Positions 1 to 8,318 of a DNA stretch of 64,000 bases are shown one piece after another. Both the position numbers and the translations under genes were made by a program. This stretch comes from Brucella haematophila (GTDB lineage Bacteria > Pseudomonadota > Alphaproteobacteria > Rhizobiales > Rhizobiaceae): NCBI RefSeq assembly GCF_005938105.1, contig NZ_VCPE01000003.1:124001-188000 (forward strand), read 5' to 3'. The stretch's first letter is position 1. Each line of letters opens with the position of its first letter. The notes under the pieces are model-generated. The model had not been told where the DNA came from. It was given only the letters and a program-made list of their open reading frames with translations, and searched no databases.

Positions 1-414
1 CGGCCGTTTCTTCGACAGGCGTTTCAGGGTCGAAGCGATGGATGACGACTAAATCAATGTAGTCCGTGCCAAGCCGTTTCAGAGAAGCATCAACACTTGC
101 CAGAATATGCTTCCGCGATAGCCCCCGATTATTTGGCTTTTCATCCAATGGGAAGAAAGCCTTGGTGGCAATGACCGCATCGTCGCGAGAACCAAAATCC
201 TTCAGTGCGCGTCCCAGAATCCGCTCACTTTCACCAACCGAATATTGGCCGTATCAAAGAAGTTAATCCCCGCTTCCAATGCATCACGAATGAACGGACG
301 GGCTTCGTCCTCCCGTAAAACCCATGGCCTCCAGGACGGATCGCCATAGGTCATGCAACCAAGCGCAAGACGCGACACTTTCAATCCGCTATCACCGAGA
401 GAAACATAGTACAT
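1..414 (-). pseudogene. aldo/keto reductase, frameshifted and cut by window edge
   Basis: The first 58 codons from ATG 414 read as the N-terminus of an NADPH-dependent aldo/keto reductase (SLGDSGLKVSRLALGCMTYG, then FFDTANI at about residues 52-58). The frame then slips at about position 240. Further reductase sequence ([16 protein letters not shown], then [18 protein letters not shown] and [19 protein letters not shown]) continues in another frame to the window start. A four-base loss fits best, because the usual DTANIYS reads here as DTANI followed by a bare CG. The lost codon is the catalytic Tyr of the family, so the product should be inactive unless this is a sequencing error. The gene lies 86 nt after the short-chain dehydrogenase stop on the same strand, so the two probably formed one operon. 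The C-terminal half lies outside the window. Confidence 0.8.
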
Positions 415-500
415 TTGTCGTTCTCCAATTGAGACAACTTCTGCCGGGCAATTCGGGGCTCAGGTCGTTCACAACTGCCAACGCCACCGGCCGGTTCAGC

Positions 501-1301
501 TCACCGCACACCAGCAATCGTGTAGCCGCCATCCACGAGGATTGTCTGGCCAGTTACAAAGCGGGCTTCATCCGATGAAAGCCAGATTGCAAGATCGGCG
601 ACATCATCCGGCTGGCCAAGCCGTTCTGCCGGCGTGTGCGCGACGAACGGCGCAAATGCCGTCATATCGCCGTTGACACTGCCGTGAGCCATCGGGGTTT
701 CTATAATACCCGGATTGATATTGTTGATACGAATACCTTTGGATGCGTATTCGAGTACCAGTGCCGGGATCATCGCATCAAGCGCGCCCTTGCTGGCCGA
801 ATAGATTGATGACCCGCGGAGCGCTCCCTTCGTGAGCCAGGATGAAGTATTTACAATCGCCCCGCCAAAGCCTTGTTTCAAGAACGCCTCGATTTCATAC
901 TTCATCGAAAGCCAGATGCCTCTCAGATTGATGGCTATCACCGCATCGAAATCAGCGCTCCTCTGTTCGATAATTGGCGCGAAGTTGCCGAGGATTCCTG
1001 CGTTGTTAAACGCTGCGTCCAGCCTGCCGTATTGATCGAATGCCGTTGTGATCAGACGACGGACATCGTCTTCGTTCGATACGTCGGTGGGAGCAGCAAT
1101 TGCCTGACCACCGCCTTCGAAGATTTCATGCGCCACGGATTCAATCTCGGTTGTTCGGCGCCCCGCCAACATGACTTTTGCACCCTCGCGGGCATAGCCG
1201 ATAGCTGCCGCACGACCGATACCGGTACCGGCCCCCGACACAATAACGACCTTGTTCTGAAAGTGGCTTGAAGTTGCCGTTTGTCCTGAAAAATCTGACA
1301 T
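501..1301 (-). CDS. SDR-family NAD(P)-dependent oxidoreductase
   Basis: A classical short-chain dehydrogenase/reductase of 266 aa, the usual family length, expected to be a cytosolic tetramer. The Rossmann glycine motif GAGTGIG is at residues 23-29, NNAG at 99-102, and the catalytic triad is visible as Ser153/154, Tyr167 and Lys171 (YSASK). The C-terminal region ends with TGQTILVDGG, typical of the FabG/glucose-dehydrogenase-like branch. The ATG at 1301 has a GAGG Shine-Dalgarno about 5 nt upstream. It is first in a leftward unit with the damaged aldo/keto reductase and is divergent from a LysR regulator, which probably controls it. The substrate cannot be read from the sequence. Confidence 0.9.
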   Translation of the reverse strand: MSDFSGQTATSSHFQNKVVIVSGAGTGIGRAAAIGYAREGAKVMLAGRRTTEIESVAHEIFEGGGQAIAAPTDVSNEDDVRRLITTAFDQYGRLDAAFNNAGILGNFAPIIEQRSADFDAVIAINLRGIWLSMKYEIEAFLKQGFGGAIVNTSSWLTKGALRGSSIYSASKGALDAMIPALVLEYASKGIRINNINPGIIETPMAHGSVNGDMTAFAPFVAHTPAERLGQPDDVADLAIWLSSDEARFVTGQTILVDGGYTIAGVR

Positions 1302-1343
1302 ATCTACCTCGCAGGTGGCTCATTTCCTTCAGGCTAGATCAGT

Positions 1344-1386
1344 TCACTATTCAATTTAACCCACCTTCCATTTCATTCAATAGTGA
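1344..1386. promoter_or_regulatory. inverted repeat between SDR and LysR genes, candidate LysR operator
   Basis: TCACTATTCAAT (1344-1355) and ATTCAATAGTGA (1375-1386) are inverted copies, matching at 11 of 12 positions, with a 19-nt spacer. They lie in the 98-nt intergenic region between the divergent SDR and LysR genes. LysR-type regulators commonly bind such paired dyads in a divergent promoter. Binding is inferred. Confidence 0.6.
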
Positions 1387-1399
1387 GCTATATTCATCA

Positions 1400-2290
1400 A
1401 TGATGAGAACAAGTGATCTTGGTGAACTAGCGGCGTTCATCGCTATTGCGGAAGAAGGCAGGTTTCGCAAAGCAGCAGTTCGGCTGAATTTAACGCCGTC
1501 TGCCCTGTCACATTCCATCCGCTCACTTGAACAAAAGCTGGGGGTTCGTCTTTTTAACCGAACGACACGGACGATCGCGCTAACTGAAGCAGGACACCCC
1601 CTTCTGCGTCAGATCGGTCCGGCATTTGCCAGCATCGAAACAGCGGTGGAAACGCTCAATGATTTTCGCCAACAACCAGCCGGCAAGTTAAAGATCAGCA
1701 CTCCACGCACTGTCGCGTTGCGAGTGTTGGGACCTAAATTCCGCACCTATAGCGATCTTTACCCAGACGTTACCCTGGAGATCGCCGCACAAAACGGATT
1801 TGTCGATATCGTTCAGCAGGGCTTTGACGCCGGCATTCGGCTCGGCGAAAGTCTTGATCAGGACATGATCGCGGTGCGCATTACACCCGATTTGCGTACA
1901 GCCATTGTCGCTTCACCGGAATATTTCACACGATATTCACCACCAGAAACACCTCGCGATCTTCACCAGCACAATTGTATCGGTTTTCGCCAGATTGCGA
2001 ATGGTGGTCTTTATCGCTGGGAGTTTTCCAAACACGGACAAACACTCAATGTTGCCGTCAACGGAACACTGGTTCTGGACGATCCAGAACTTATGATCAC
2101 CGCGGCACTCGACGGCATCGGACTGGCCTATGGCACCGAGCAGCATGTCAGCGAACATATTGCTTCCGGAAAGCTGGTCCGTGTTCTTGAAGACTGGTGT
2201 CCGCCCTATCCCGGCTTCTATCTTTACTATCCGGGTCGCCGTCACGTCCCTGCGGCCCTCAGAGCATTGATCAATCTTCTGCGCTGTTGA
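1400..2290 (+). CDS. LysR-family transcriptional regulator
   Basis: A LysR-type regulator of about 295 aa. The N-terminal winged helix-turn-helix covers residues 5-65 (ELAAFIAIAEEGRFRKAA, then LNLTPSALSHSIRSLEQKLG and LFNRTTRTIALTEAG). The periplasmic-binding-protein-like effector domain follows from about residue 90, with the segment typical of this branch around FDAGIRLGESLDQDMIAVR. Two tandem ATGs (1400 and 1403) are possible starts; neither has a strong Shine-Dalgarno. Open frame continues upstream to 1268, but that part overlaps the divergent SDR promoter and lacks regulator homology. It is divergent from the SDR/aldo-keto pair and probably regulates it and itself. The effector is unknown. 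Confidence 0.9.
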   Translation: MMRTSDLGELAAFIAIAEEGRFRKAAVRLNLTPSALSHSIRSLEQKLGVRLFNRTTRTIALTEAGHPLLRQIGPAFASIETAVETLNDFRQQPAGKLKISTPRTVALRVLGPKFRTYSDLYPDVTLEIAAQNGFVDIVQQGFDAGIRLGESLDQDMIAVRITPDLRTAIVASPEYFTRYSPPETPRDLHQHNCIGFRQIANGGLYRWEFSKHGQTLNVAVNGTLVLDDPELMITAALDGIGLAYGTEQHVSEHIASGKLVRVLEDWCPPYPGFYLYYPGRRHVPAALRALINLLRC

Positions 2291-2539
2291 TGCGGTCTCG
2301 ATAGCAACCACATGGGTGCCTTAACATTGCTTGAATTCTGATCCGGGAAGGTTCCGGCACCTGCCTCCTGCAGACGAAAGTCATGGTCAAGCCCGGATCG
2401 ACACGACACCTCACCCTCGAAGCATTTCGCACGGTGGCAATGCAGGCTCCCATCCAACTTGAAATGCCTCATATGAGGAGTGAGCGATGTCTATGCGGCA
2501 CGCCCAAAGCAACCGAATTTATAGCAAAGTACTATCAAG

Positions 2540-2563
2540 GACCCGGAAGATGTCTTCCGGGTC
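2540..2563. terminator. hairpin downstream of the VOC gene
   Basis: GACCCGGAAGA (2540-2550) and TCTTCCGGGTC (2553-2563) form an 11-bp perfect stem around a 2-nt centre, so the innermost pairs must open to form a loop. It lies just after the stop of the leftward VOC gene and is the best candidate for its transcription end. There is no long T-tract. The remaining 2291-2574 region after the LysR gene holds no convincing gene. Confidence 0.5.
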
Positions 2564-2574
2564 TTGAATAGCAG

Positions 2575-2952
2575 TTAAATTAGTTGGCCGACATCGATGC
2601 GATTGCCATCCGGGTCCTCAAATACAAAGGCCCGCAAGCCATAATCCTTGTCTTGCAGGCCCTTTATGATCCGCACACGGTGCTCCTTGCACCGGACAAA
2701 TAGCGCGTCAATATTATCGACAAGAAGGTGAGCGACGTTGAAGTTCGCTGCCTTGTGGTTCGGCTGCCAAGTCAGATGCAACTCCCCGGAGTCTCGCTTC
2801 AAGATGACAAAGCCCACAGGGTTTCCATTTTCGAAAACCTTCGTAAAGCCCATTACCCCGACGTAAAAAGTCAACGCTCGTGACATGTCAGTGACTGGAA
2901 GCGTCGTGGCAATCCGTCCAAAACGGACACCATGATCTGCGATTTCATTCAT
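2575..2952 (-). CDS. VOC-family (glyoxalase/bleomycin-resistance fold) protein
   Basis: A 125-aa single-module vicinal-oxygen-chelate protein. The paired beta-alpha-beta modules show as RIATTLPVTDMSRALTFYVG with VMGFTKVFENGNPVGFVIL at the N-terminus and AHLLVDNIDAL followed by GLRAFVFEDPDGNRIDVGQ at the C-terminus; the EDPDGN motif is characteristic. The start was placed at ATG 2952 because GGAG lies at 2961-2964, 8 nt upstream; an upstream in-frame start would add 19 residues with no family similarity. Members include glyoxalases, dioxygenases and drug-binding proteins; the activity of this one cannot be assigned. It appears monocistronic. Confidence 0.8.
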   Translation of the reverse strand: MNEIADHGVRFGRIATTLPVTDMSRALTFYVGVMGFTKVFENGNPVGFVILKRDSGELHLTWQPNHKAANFNVAHLLVDNIDALFVRCKEHRVRIIKGLQDKDYGLRAFVFEDPDGNRIDVGQLI

Positions 2953-3252
2953 CGTCAAATCTCCATCTTGGAAAACGCTATTACCGATGGACGATGCCAA
3001 GAGGTGCAAAGCGCTTTCGTTGTTCGAAAAGGATGGACGGTGCCAGTAAGGTCAGCTTTTAAGACAAATCAGAACCACGTTCAATACGTTTGAAAAACTG
3101 TAACTAAAGACTGCTTTGATTGCCCCGTCAGCGTACTGCCGAATTGCAGAGGCAACACTCTCCCGGCAACCCAGTGGATCTATTTTACTTGTTGCGCGTG
3201 CAGCTTGTCGTCTATCCCAACACGCACAGCAGATATGCGAACCCCGACGACG
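2953..3252. other. intergenic region without recognised gene
   Basis: About 300 nt between the VOC start and the stop of the Fe-alcohol dehydrogenase gene. It must hold the VOC promoter and the end of the polyol operon. Short open frames here have no recognisable content. Confidence 0.5.
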
Positions 3253-4413
3253 TTACCAAGCTGCTTTATAAATTGCCAATGCGTCGGGTTCACTCATCTC
3301 TCTTGGATTGTTCACCAGCAGCCTCGTTTGCTTCATGGCGTCACGGGCCATCGCGTGCAGGTGAGCTTCCTCGATACCGACCTCTCGCAATCGGGATGGC
3401 AGGCCCAGTTTCACACAAAGTGTAGAAAGTCGTTCGATGAATGCATTGCAGCGTTCTTCTTCATCCCACTCGGCCCTGATATCTGGAAAGGCATCGGCTG
3501 CAATCTCTGCATAATCCGAACATGCATCCTGAGCGTTGAACTGCATGACGTGCGGCAGTACCAGTGCGTTTGAAAGCCCGTGGGGAACGTGAAAGGTTCC
3601 GCCTATCGGATAAGCAAGCGCGTGCACGGCTGCGACCGGAGAATTCGCAAATGCCTGACCAGCCAGCATTGATCCCAGCAGCATAGCACCTCTTGCTTCC
3701 CTGTCTGTCCCGTTGAATACAGCCTTTTCAATATTCGCTCCCAAAAGCTGCAAAGCCTGTCTGGCGAGCATCTTTGACAACGGATTATTGTTCGCATTTA
3801 GCGATGTATAAGCTTCGATTGCATGCACCATAGCGTCGATGCCTGTAGCGGCAGTGATATGCGGCGGCAGACCCAGAGTGAGGTCAGCATCGAGAATTGC
3901 CACATCAGGCAGAATGATCGGCGACGAAACCCCGCGCTTTTCATTGTCGCCAACGGTGATGATGGAAACCGGTGTCACTTCCGACCCAGTGCCAGATGTT
4001 GTGGGCACCAGAACCAGCGGCAATCTCGGTCCTTTGGCATTACCCACCCCCCAGATTGTATCGACATCTTCGCCCGAGCCGCAAAGAAGAGCCACCACCT
4101 TTGCAACATCCAGCGAAGAGCCGCCGCCAAACCCGACGACGCTTGTAACTTTCCTGGCTCTCGCTTCCTTTGTCGCGGCCAGAACGGTTGCGAGCGATGG
4201 ATCGGCCTCGACGCGATCGAAAACCAATGTTTCAACACCGGAATCTGCCAAGGATTGAAGTGCGGGGTCACATAGGCCAAGTTGAAGCAGACCAGGATCG
4301 GTTACGAACAAGACCCGTTCACCCAGCCTGTCTTGCACCAGTGCGCCCATTTCGGCAGAGGCACCAAGGCGAAAGATGATCTGGGCAGTGGTATTGAACG
4401 TGAAAGGTGTCAT
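3253..4413 (-). CDS. iron-containing alcohol dehydrogenase
   Basis: A group III metal-dependent alcohol dehydrogenase of 386 aa, the normal length. The NAD-binding motif GGGSSLD is at about residues 96-102, followed by VPTTSGTGSEVT. The four metal ligands are visible: Asp193 and His197 in GIDAMVHAIEAYTS, His264 in HALAYP, and His278 in HVPHGLSNA. ATG 4413 was chosen because AAGGA lies about 8 nt upstream; a GTG 21 nt earlier is possible. It follows the GlpP gene after 80 nt and closes the glycerol-type operon, so it may reduce or oxidise a short polyol, aldehyde or dihydroxyacetone-like compound. The substrate is inferred from context only. Confidence 0.9.
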   Translation of the reverse strand: MTPFTFNTTAQIIFRLGASAEMGALVQDRLGERVLFVTDPGLLQLGLCDPALQSLADSGVETLVFDRVEADPSLATVLAATKEARARKVTSVVGFGGGSSLDVAKVVALLCGSGEDVDTIWGVGNAKGPRLPLVLVPTTSGTGSEVTPVSIITVGDNEKRGVSSPIILPDVAILDADLTLGLPPHITAATGIDAMVHAIEAYTSLNANNNPLSKMLARQALQLLGANIEKAVFNGTDREARGAMLLGSMLAGQAFANSPVAAVHALAYPIGGTFHVPHGLSNALVLPHVMQFNAQDACSDYAEIAADAFPDIRAEWDEEERCNAFIERLSTLCVKLGLPSRLREVGIEEAHLHAMARDAMKQTRLLVNNPREMSEPDALAIYKAAW

Positions 4414-4493
4414 GCGATTTTCCTTGGCAGTCACGCCAAAATTCCCGATCTGAGCGTCAGGTGCGAATGTTGAAAACAGCCTTCAGGCACAGG

Positions 4494-5069
4494 CTATCGC
4501 TTGTAATCCCAAAGCGACTTATTGCTTGAAGAAACGGCAATGGCACCCTGTTTCATTGCTGTAGCCACATCGGCCTCATTGCAAATAAAGCCAGAAGCCA
4601 CGATAGGCGGGAGGCGGCGCTTGTCCTCCGCAGACAGGTACCCCAGCATCGGCGATGGCATGATCTGCACCAGATTAGGGGCGCTCTGCGAGATTGCCTT
4701 CAGGCTGCGGGGCCATGTGGAACGGTCGGTCACAAAGACCTTCTGCATGGTCAGGAGGCCGCATTGCGCGGCCTTCTGGATTGTCGGAACGCGGGTCGAC
4801 AGCAGAACCGAAATGCCTATCTCGGCCAGGAACTCAATAGCTCCCTTATCCTGCGACAGGCCTTCACAACTGTCGATGTTCAGAACGATCAGCTTGTTGC
4901 TTTTCTTCAGCGCATTCAGCACTTCAGCCACATGGCGCAGGGCAATATTGGCAACGATGCCAACTTCCGCCTTGCTGTCCAGAAATGCCTGAAGATTATC
5001 CACGCCGTAGAGCGTTGCCATGACAGGCGCCCGCAAAAGCCGCTCACCGATCGTTCTGTCCAAAGTCAT
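4494..5069 (-). CDS. glpP: GlpP-type glycerol-3-phosphate responsive antiterminator
   Basis: A 191-aa protein of the GlpP family, which in Bacillus binds glycerol-3-phosphate and lets RNA polymerase read through a leader terminator of glp genes. Family features are visible in order: IVLNIDSCEGLSQDKGA near residues 60-76, EIGISVLLSTR, a VFVTDRS segment, PNLVQIMPSPMLG, and the C-terminal block PPIVASGFICNEADV with GAIAVSSSNKSLWD. The start at ATG 5069 leaves a 4-nt gap after the flavoprotein stop, indicating translational coupling. It lies inside an operon with glpD and a polyol kinase, which agrees with a glycerol-3-phosphate signal. An antiterminator target has not been shown. Confidence 0.85.
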   Translation of the reverse strand: MTLDRTIGERLLRAPVMATLYGVDNLQAFLDSKAEVGIVANIALRHVAEVLNALKKSNKLIVLNIDSCEGLSQDKGAIEFLAEIGISVLLSTRVPTIQKAAQCGLLTMQKVFVTDRSTWPRSLKAISQSAPNLVQIMPSPMLGYLSAEDKRRLPPIVASGFICNEADVATAMKQGAIAVSSSNKSLWDYKR

Positions 5070-5073
5070 TCCA

Positions 5074-6624
5074 TCATTTTCCGTCTCTTGGCATGTCGAG
5101 CGATAGTCCGAGCTTGCCGGGGTTAAGCAGATTGTCTGGATCAAGCGCCTTCTTCACTGTTTCCAGCAGCGGGAATGCTGATCCCAGAGCATCCTTCATG
5201 TAAGGCGCACGAAGCAGTCCGACACCATGATGATGGCTCAAGGCCGCACCATACTTGATTAGAACGGCATTGGCAGCATCCCATGCAGCGCGATACCATT
5301 CTGCGCGCTTTTCCACGTCCACATCACCACGCAGCGAGAAATAAAGGCAGGCGCCATCGACATAGGCATGCGACTGGTGCGCCGATCCCGCCAGTGTACC
5401 CGGCACGGCATTGATGGCAGCCACGACTTCATCGTAGATCGCGGGCAGATCGCGCCAGCATCCAGTCATTTCAAGCGTATCGGCAACAAAGCCGGGGCTG
5501 CGTTTGAAGCCCTCGGCGCTCTTGCCGGTCAGATAACGCGTATCGAGCCATTTCTCGAAAATCGTATCACCATCAAGCTTGTCACCGAGTTCAGCGCAAA
5601 CCTTTTCGCTGATCGCCATCACGGCATCGACCATTTCCTGCACGCCTTCGTCCGCAATCAGCAGCACGTTGCTTTCCGGCAGACCGAACTGCACGCCGCT
5701 TTCCAGCTCATCGTAGAGACGAAGCGCTGCCGGATTGGCTCCGCCCTGCATGATGCGGCGGCAGGCTTCTAAGCCGATAGCAAAGCTCTTGAACCCATAG
5801 GCGATTGCTCGCGCGTAATCCGGCAGGCGATGCAGTTTCAGGCGTGCCTTTACGATAATGCCGAGCGTGCCTTCCGAGCCGATAAAGATCTGCTGCAAAT
5901 CGGGCCCGATTGCTGCGCGGGCATAGTTTCCAACAGTCACCAGCGAACCATCGGCCAGCACGACTTCCATGCCGTAGACCATATCCTCAATCTTGCCGTA
6001 GCGCGTCGAAAGCTGACCTGCACCGCGGCAGGCAATCCAGCCACCCACCGTGCTGATACCGAATGAAGACGGCCAATGCCCCATGGTCATGCCAAAGTCG
6101 CGCTGGATCATTTCCTCGAAAATATCGCCGAACATGCCAGCTTCAACTTCAACGATCTGGCTGTCCGCATCGAAGCTGACAAAACGGTTGAGATTGCAGA
6201 CATCGAGCACGATACCGCCGCGCAGTGGCAGCGCCGCGCCAGTAACATTGGAGCGCCCGGCAGAAACCGTGACGGGAACCTTGGCTTCATGCGCAAGGCG
6301 CATAACGGCCTGAACCTGCTCCACCGTCGACACGCGAACGAATACGCCGTCAACCGTTGCGGGGTTTCCGCCCGTTTCCGCTACCATCGTGCGCGCCCAC
6401 CAGTCACGTGTGTTCACGACGAAATCTTCGCGCGAGGTCAGAACTTCATCTGCAACGCCCTGCAGCTTCTCAACGAGAGCTGCGTCCACAGAAACGGCGT
6501 TCTGAGCCAGATCGGCCTTGGTGCCGATTTCGTTGATGCTGCCAGCATAGTGCGGCTGTGTCGGGGCGCCGACGACATAATTTCCGCGATTGTAACCGCG
6601 CTTGATGGCTTCCTTGCTGATCAT
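5074..6624 (-). CDS. FAD-binding oxidase, alkyldihydroxyacetonephosphate-synthase-like
   Basis: A 516-aa flavoprotein of the PCMH/vanillyl-alcohol-oxidase superfamily. The FAD domain covers about residues 80-260 (VPVTVSAGRSNVTGAALPLR, then GISTVGGWIACRGAGQLSTR and YGKIEDMV); the latter block closely matches alkyl-DHAP synthase. The C-terminal cap shows HHHGVGLLRAPY and ends LDPDNLLNPGKLGL. Bacterial relatives oxidise glycolate, lactate or glycerol phosphates; true alkyl-DHAP synthase activity is unlikely without ether-lipid genes. The start lies 2 nt after the glpD stop. Together with GlpD it could handle a phosphorylated or ether-linked glycerol compound, but that is inference. Confidence 0.85.
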   Translation of the reverse strand: MISKEAIKRGYNRGNYVVGAPTQPHYAGSINEIGTKADLAQNAVSVDAALVEKLQGVADEVLTSREDFVVNTRDWWARTMVAETGGNPATVDGVFVRVSTVEQVQAVMRLAHEAKVPVTVSAGRSNVTGAALPLRGGIVLDVCNLNRFVSFDADSQIVEVEAGMFGDIFEEMIQRDFGMTMGHWPSSFGISTVGGWIACRGAGQLSTRYGKIEDMVYGMEVVLADGSLVTVGNYARAAIGPDLQQIFIGSEGTLGIIVKARLKLHRLPDYARAIAYGFKSFAIGLEACRRIMQGGANPAALRLYDELESGVQFGLPESNVLLIADEGVQEMVDAVMAISEKVCAELGDKLDGDTIFEKWLDTRYLTGKSAEGFKRSPGFVADTLEMTGCWRDLPAIYDEVVAAINAVPGTLAGSAHQSHAYVDGACLYFSLRGDVDVEKRAEWYRAAWDAANAVLIKYGAALSHHHGVGLLRAPYMKDALGSAFPLLETVKKALDPDNLLNPGKLGLSLDMPRDGK

Positions 6625-6626
6625 GT

Positions 6627-8306
6627 TCAGTTCGCTCCTGTGAGAATGGATTTTTCTTTTTCGGTCGCGGCCACATAGGCGGCGACCTGACGGTCGATTT
6701 CGGCCTGGGGGAGACCAAGCTCCTCACCCAACAAGGCGCCAACCCTTGCCGCAGCACGAGCAGAGGCATCGCGCGCCATCAGGCGGGCGCGCATGCGACG
6801 CGACAGCACGTCGTCAATGGTTCGGGCTAGTTCGTGCCGCGCGGCATAGACGACTTCACCAGCGGTATATGGCAGTCCCTCGACCAGCGGCTCGGCCAGT
6901 TCAGGACGTGCGGCCATCAGATCACTGACGAAGCGCGATTCCGTACCGTAACGCTCGCCCAGATGCGCCTCCATGCCGCCGGAGGCCACGATTGCCTGCG
7001 CGTCATATCCGGCAGCACCCAACAGAAATGCCTTCTTCGTGGTGCAGCGACGACGATCGCCGAGAACTTTCGCCGCAGCATCCACTGTCTGTTCGGCCAT
7101 ATGCCGCGAAGTCGTGAGCTTGCCGCCCACAATCGTGACGAGGCCGTCAGGCGCGACATGCACGGAATGATCACGTTTGACATCCATAGTACTGCCTCCT
7201 GACGAAGCAGCCACCAATGGGCGACATCCGGCAATGCTGCCGACGACATCATCCGGCGTCAGGTCGATGTTGAGCGCACTGCATGCGCCCTCGATCAGAA
7301 AATCAAGCTCGCGACGCGTGCAATGCACATCATCGAGATCGCCCTGATAATCCTCGTCGGTTGTCCCGAGATAGGAGACGTTGCCCCAGCGCGTGATGGT
7401 TGCGCGGCGGCTGCGCCCGGGCACTGGCACCGTCACCGTGCAGTCGTTACGGATCTTCAACCAGGGGATCGCCACATGGACGCCTTTGGCGGGGCGCACA
7501 TGCAACGGCTTTTCGCCATCCTTGCCAAGCCCCATCCAGTCCCGCAACCATACGCCCGTCGCCATGATGACGGTCTTGGCGCGCACCCGGATTTCCTTGC
7601 CCTCGACGGTATGGACGATAGCGCCATCGACCCGGCCCGAACTGCGGGTAATCTCGGCCACCTTCGAATGATTGAGGACCGTGGCCCCGTAGAAGCCGGC
7701 AGAACGGGCCAATGCCAGCGTCAAGCGCGCATCATCGACGCGGGCATCGAAATACATGAGGCCGCCGCGCAGATATTCGTCCTTGAAGGTCGGGCAATGC
7801 GCCAGCACTTCCGCAGCAGTCAGTTTCTGATGCAGGATGCCTTCCCGCCAGCCGCCAGCCAGATCATATGTCCAGAGCAAGCCTTCGAACGCCTTGGCGA
7901 AGCGTGCATCGAACACACCGTCCCGTTCCAGGATGGGAAACAGGAAGGGCAGGCGCTGCACCAGATGACCGGCGTTGCGCCGCAGGCGCTGGCGTTCCAG
8001 CAGGGAATGGCGAACCAGGCCAAGATTGCCCTGTTCGATGTAACGCAAGCCACCATGCACCATCTTGGAGGACTTCGATGACGTGCCGGATGCAAAATCA
8101 TCCTTCTCGACCAGCGCAACACGAAAACCGCGCAAGCTTGCGTCGAAGGCGCAGTAAGCGCCAGTCACACCACCACCAACGATCAGAATATCGTAGGTTT
8201 CAGTGGCAAGACGGTCTTCCTGTTCCGAACGGTTCAGCCGCAGCGGCTCGGTGCGGATCATCCGGGCGCGATCCTTGTCCGCGCGCCGGGAGCGCAGATT
8301 CAGCAT
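6627..8306 (-). CDS. glpD: glycerol-3-phosphate dehydrogenase, FAD-dependent
   Basis: A 559-aa FAD-dependent glycerol-3-phosphate dehydrogenase that would pass electrons from glycerol-3-phosphate to quinone at the inner face of the cytoplasmic membrane, giving DHAP. The dinucleotide motif IVGGGVTG is at residues 42-49. The GlpD signature follows: VEKDDFASGTSSKSSKMVHG with GLRYIEQGNLGLVRHSLLER. The C-terminal DAO_C domain has the expected ELARTIDDVLSRRMRAR. It is about 50 aa longer than E. coli GlpD, mostly from an Arg-rich N-terminal extension. ATG 8306 has AGGAG 5-6 nt upstream. It sits 12 nt after the kinase stop, so kinase and dehydrogenase form a consecutive pathway. Confidence 0.92.
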   Translation of the reverse strand: MLNLRSRRADKDRARMIRTEPLRLNRSEQEDRLATETYDILIVGGGVTGAYCAFDASLRGFRVALVEKDDFASGTSSKSSKMVHGGLRYIEQGNLGLVRHSLLERQRLRRNAGHLVQRLPFLFPILERDGVFDARFAKAFEGLLWTYDLAGGWREGILHQKLTAAEVLAHCPTFKDEYLRGGLMYFDARVDDARLTLALARSAGFYGATVLNHSKVAEITRSSGRVDGAIVHTVEGKEIRVRAKTVIMATGVWLRDWMGLGKDGEKPLHVRPAKGVHVAIPWLKIRNDCTVTVPVPGRSRRATITRWGNVSYLGTTDEDYQGDLDDVHCTRRELDFLIEGACSALNIDLTPDDVVGSIAGCRPLVAASSGGSTMDVKRDHSVHVAPDGLVTIVGGKLTTSRHMAEQTVDAAAKVLGDRRRCTTKKAFLLGAAGYDAQAIVASGGMEAHLGERYGTESRFVSDLMAARPELAEPLVEGLPYTAGEVVYAARHELARTIDDVLSRRMRARLMARDASARAAARVGALLGEELGLPQAEIDRQVAAYVAATEKEKSILTGAN

Positions 8307-8318
8307 TTCAACTCCTGT

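Noticed and set aside
2383-2571. 62-codon plus-strand frame after the LysR gene
   Set aside because: It crosses the hairpin at 2540-2563 and has no recognisable content.
7323-8081. 252-codon open frame opposite to glpD
   Set aside because: GlpD motifs occupy the other strand throughout, and the antisense translation is rich in His/Arg without known motifs.
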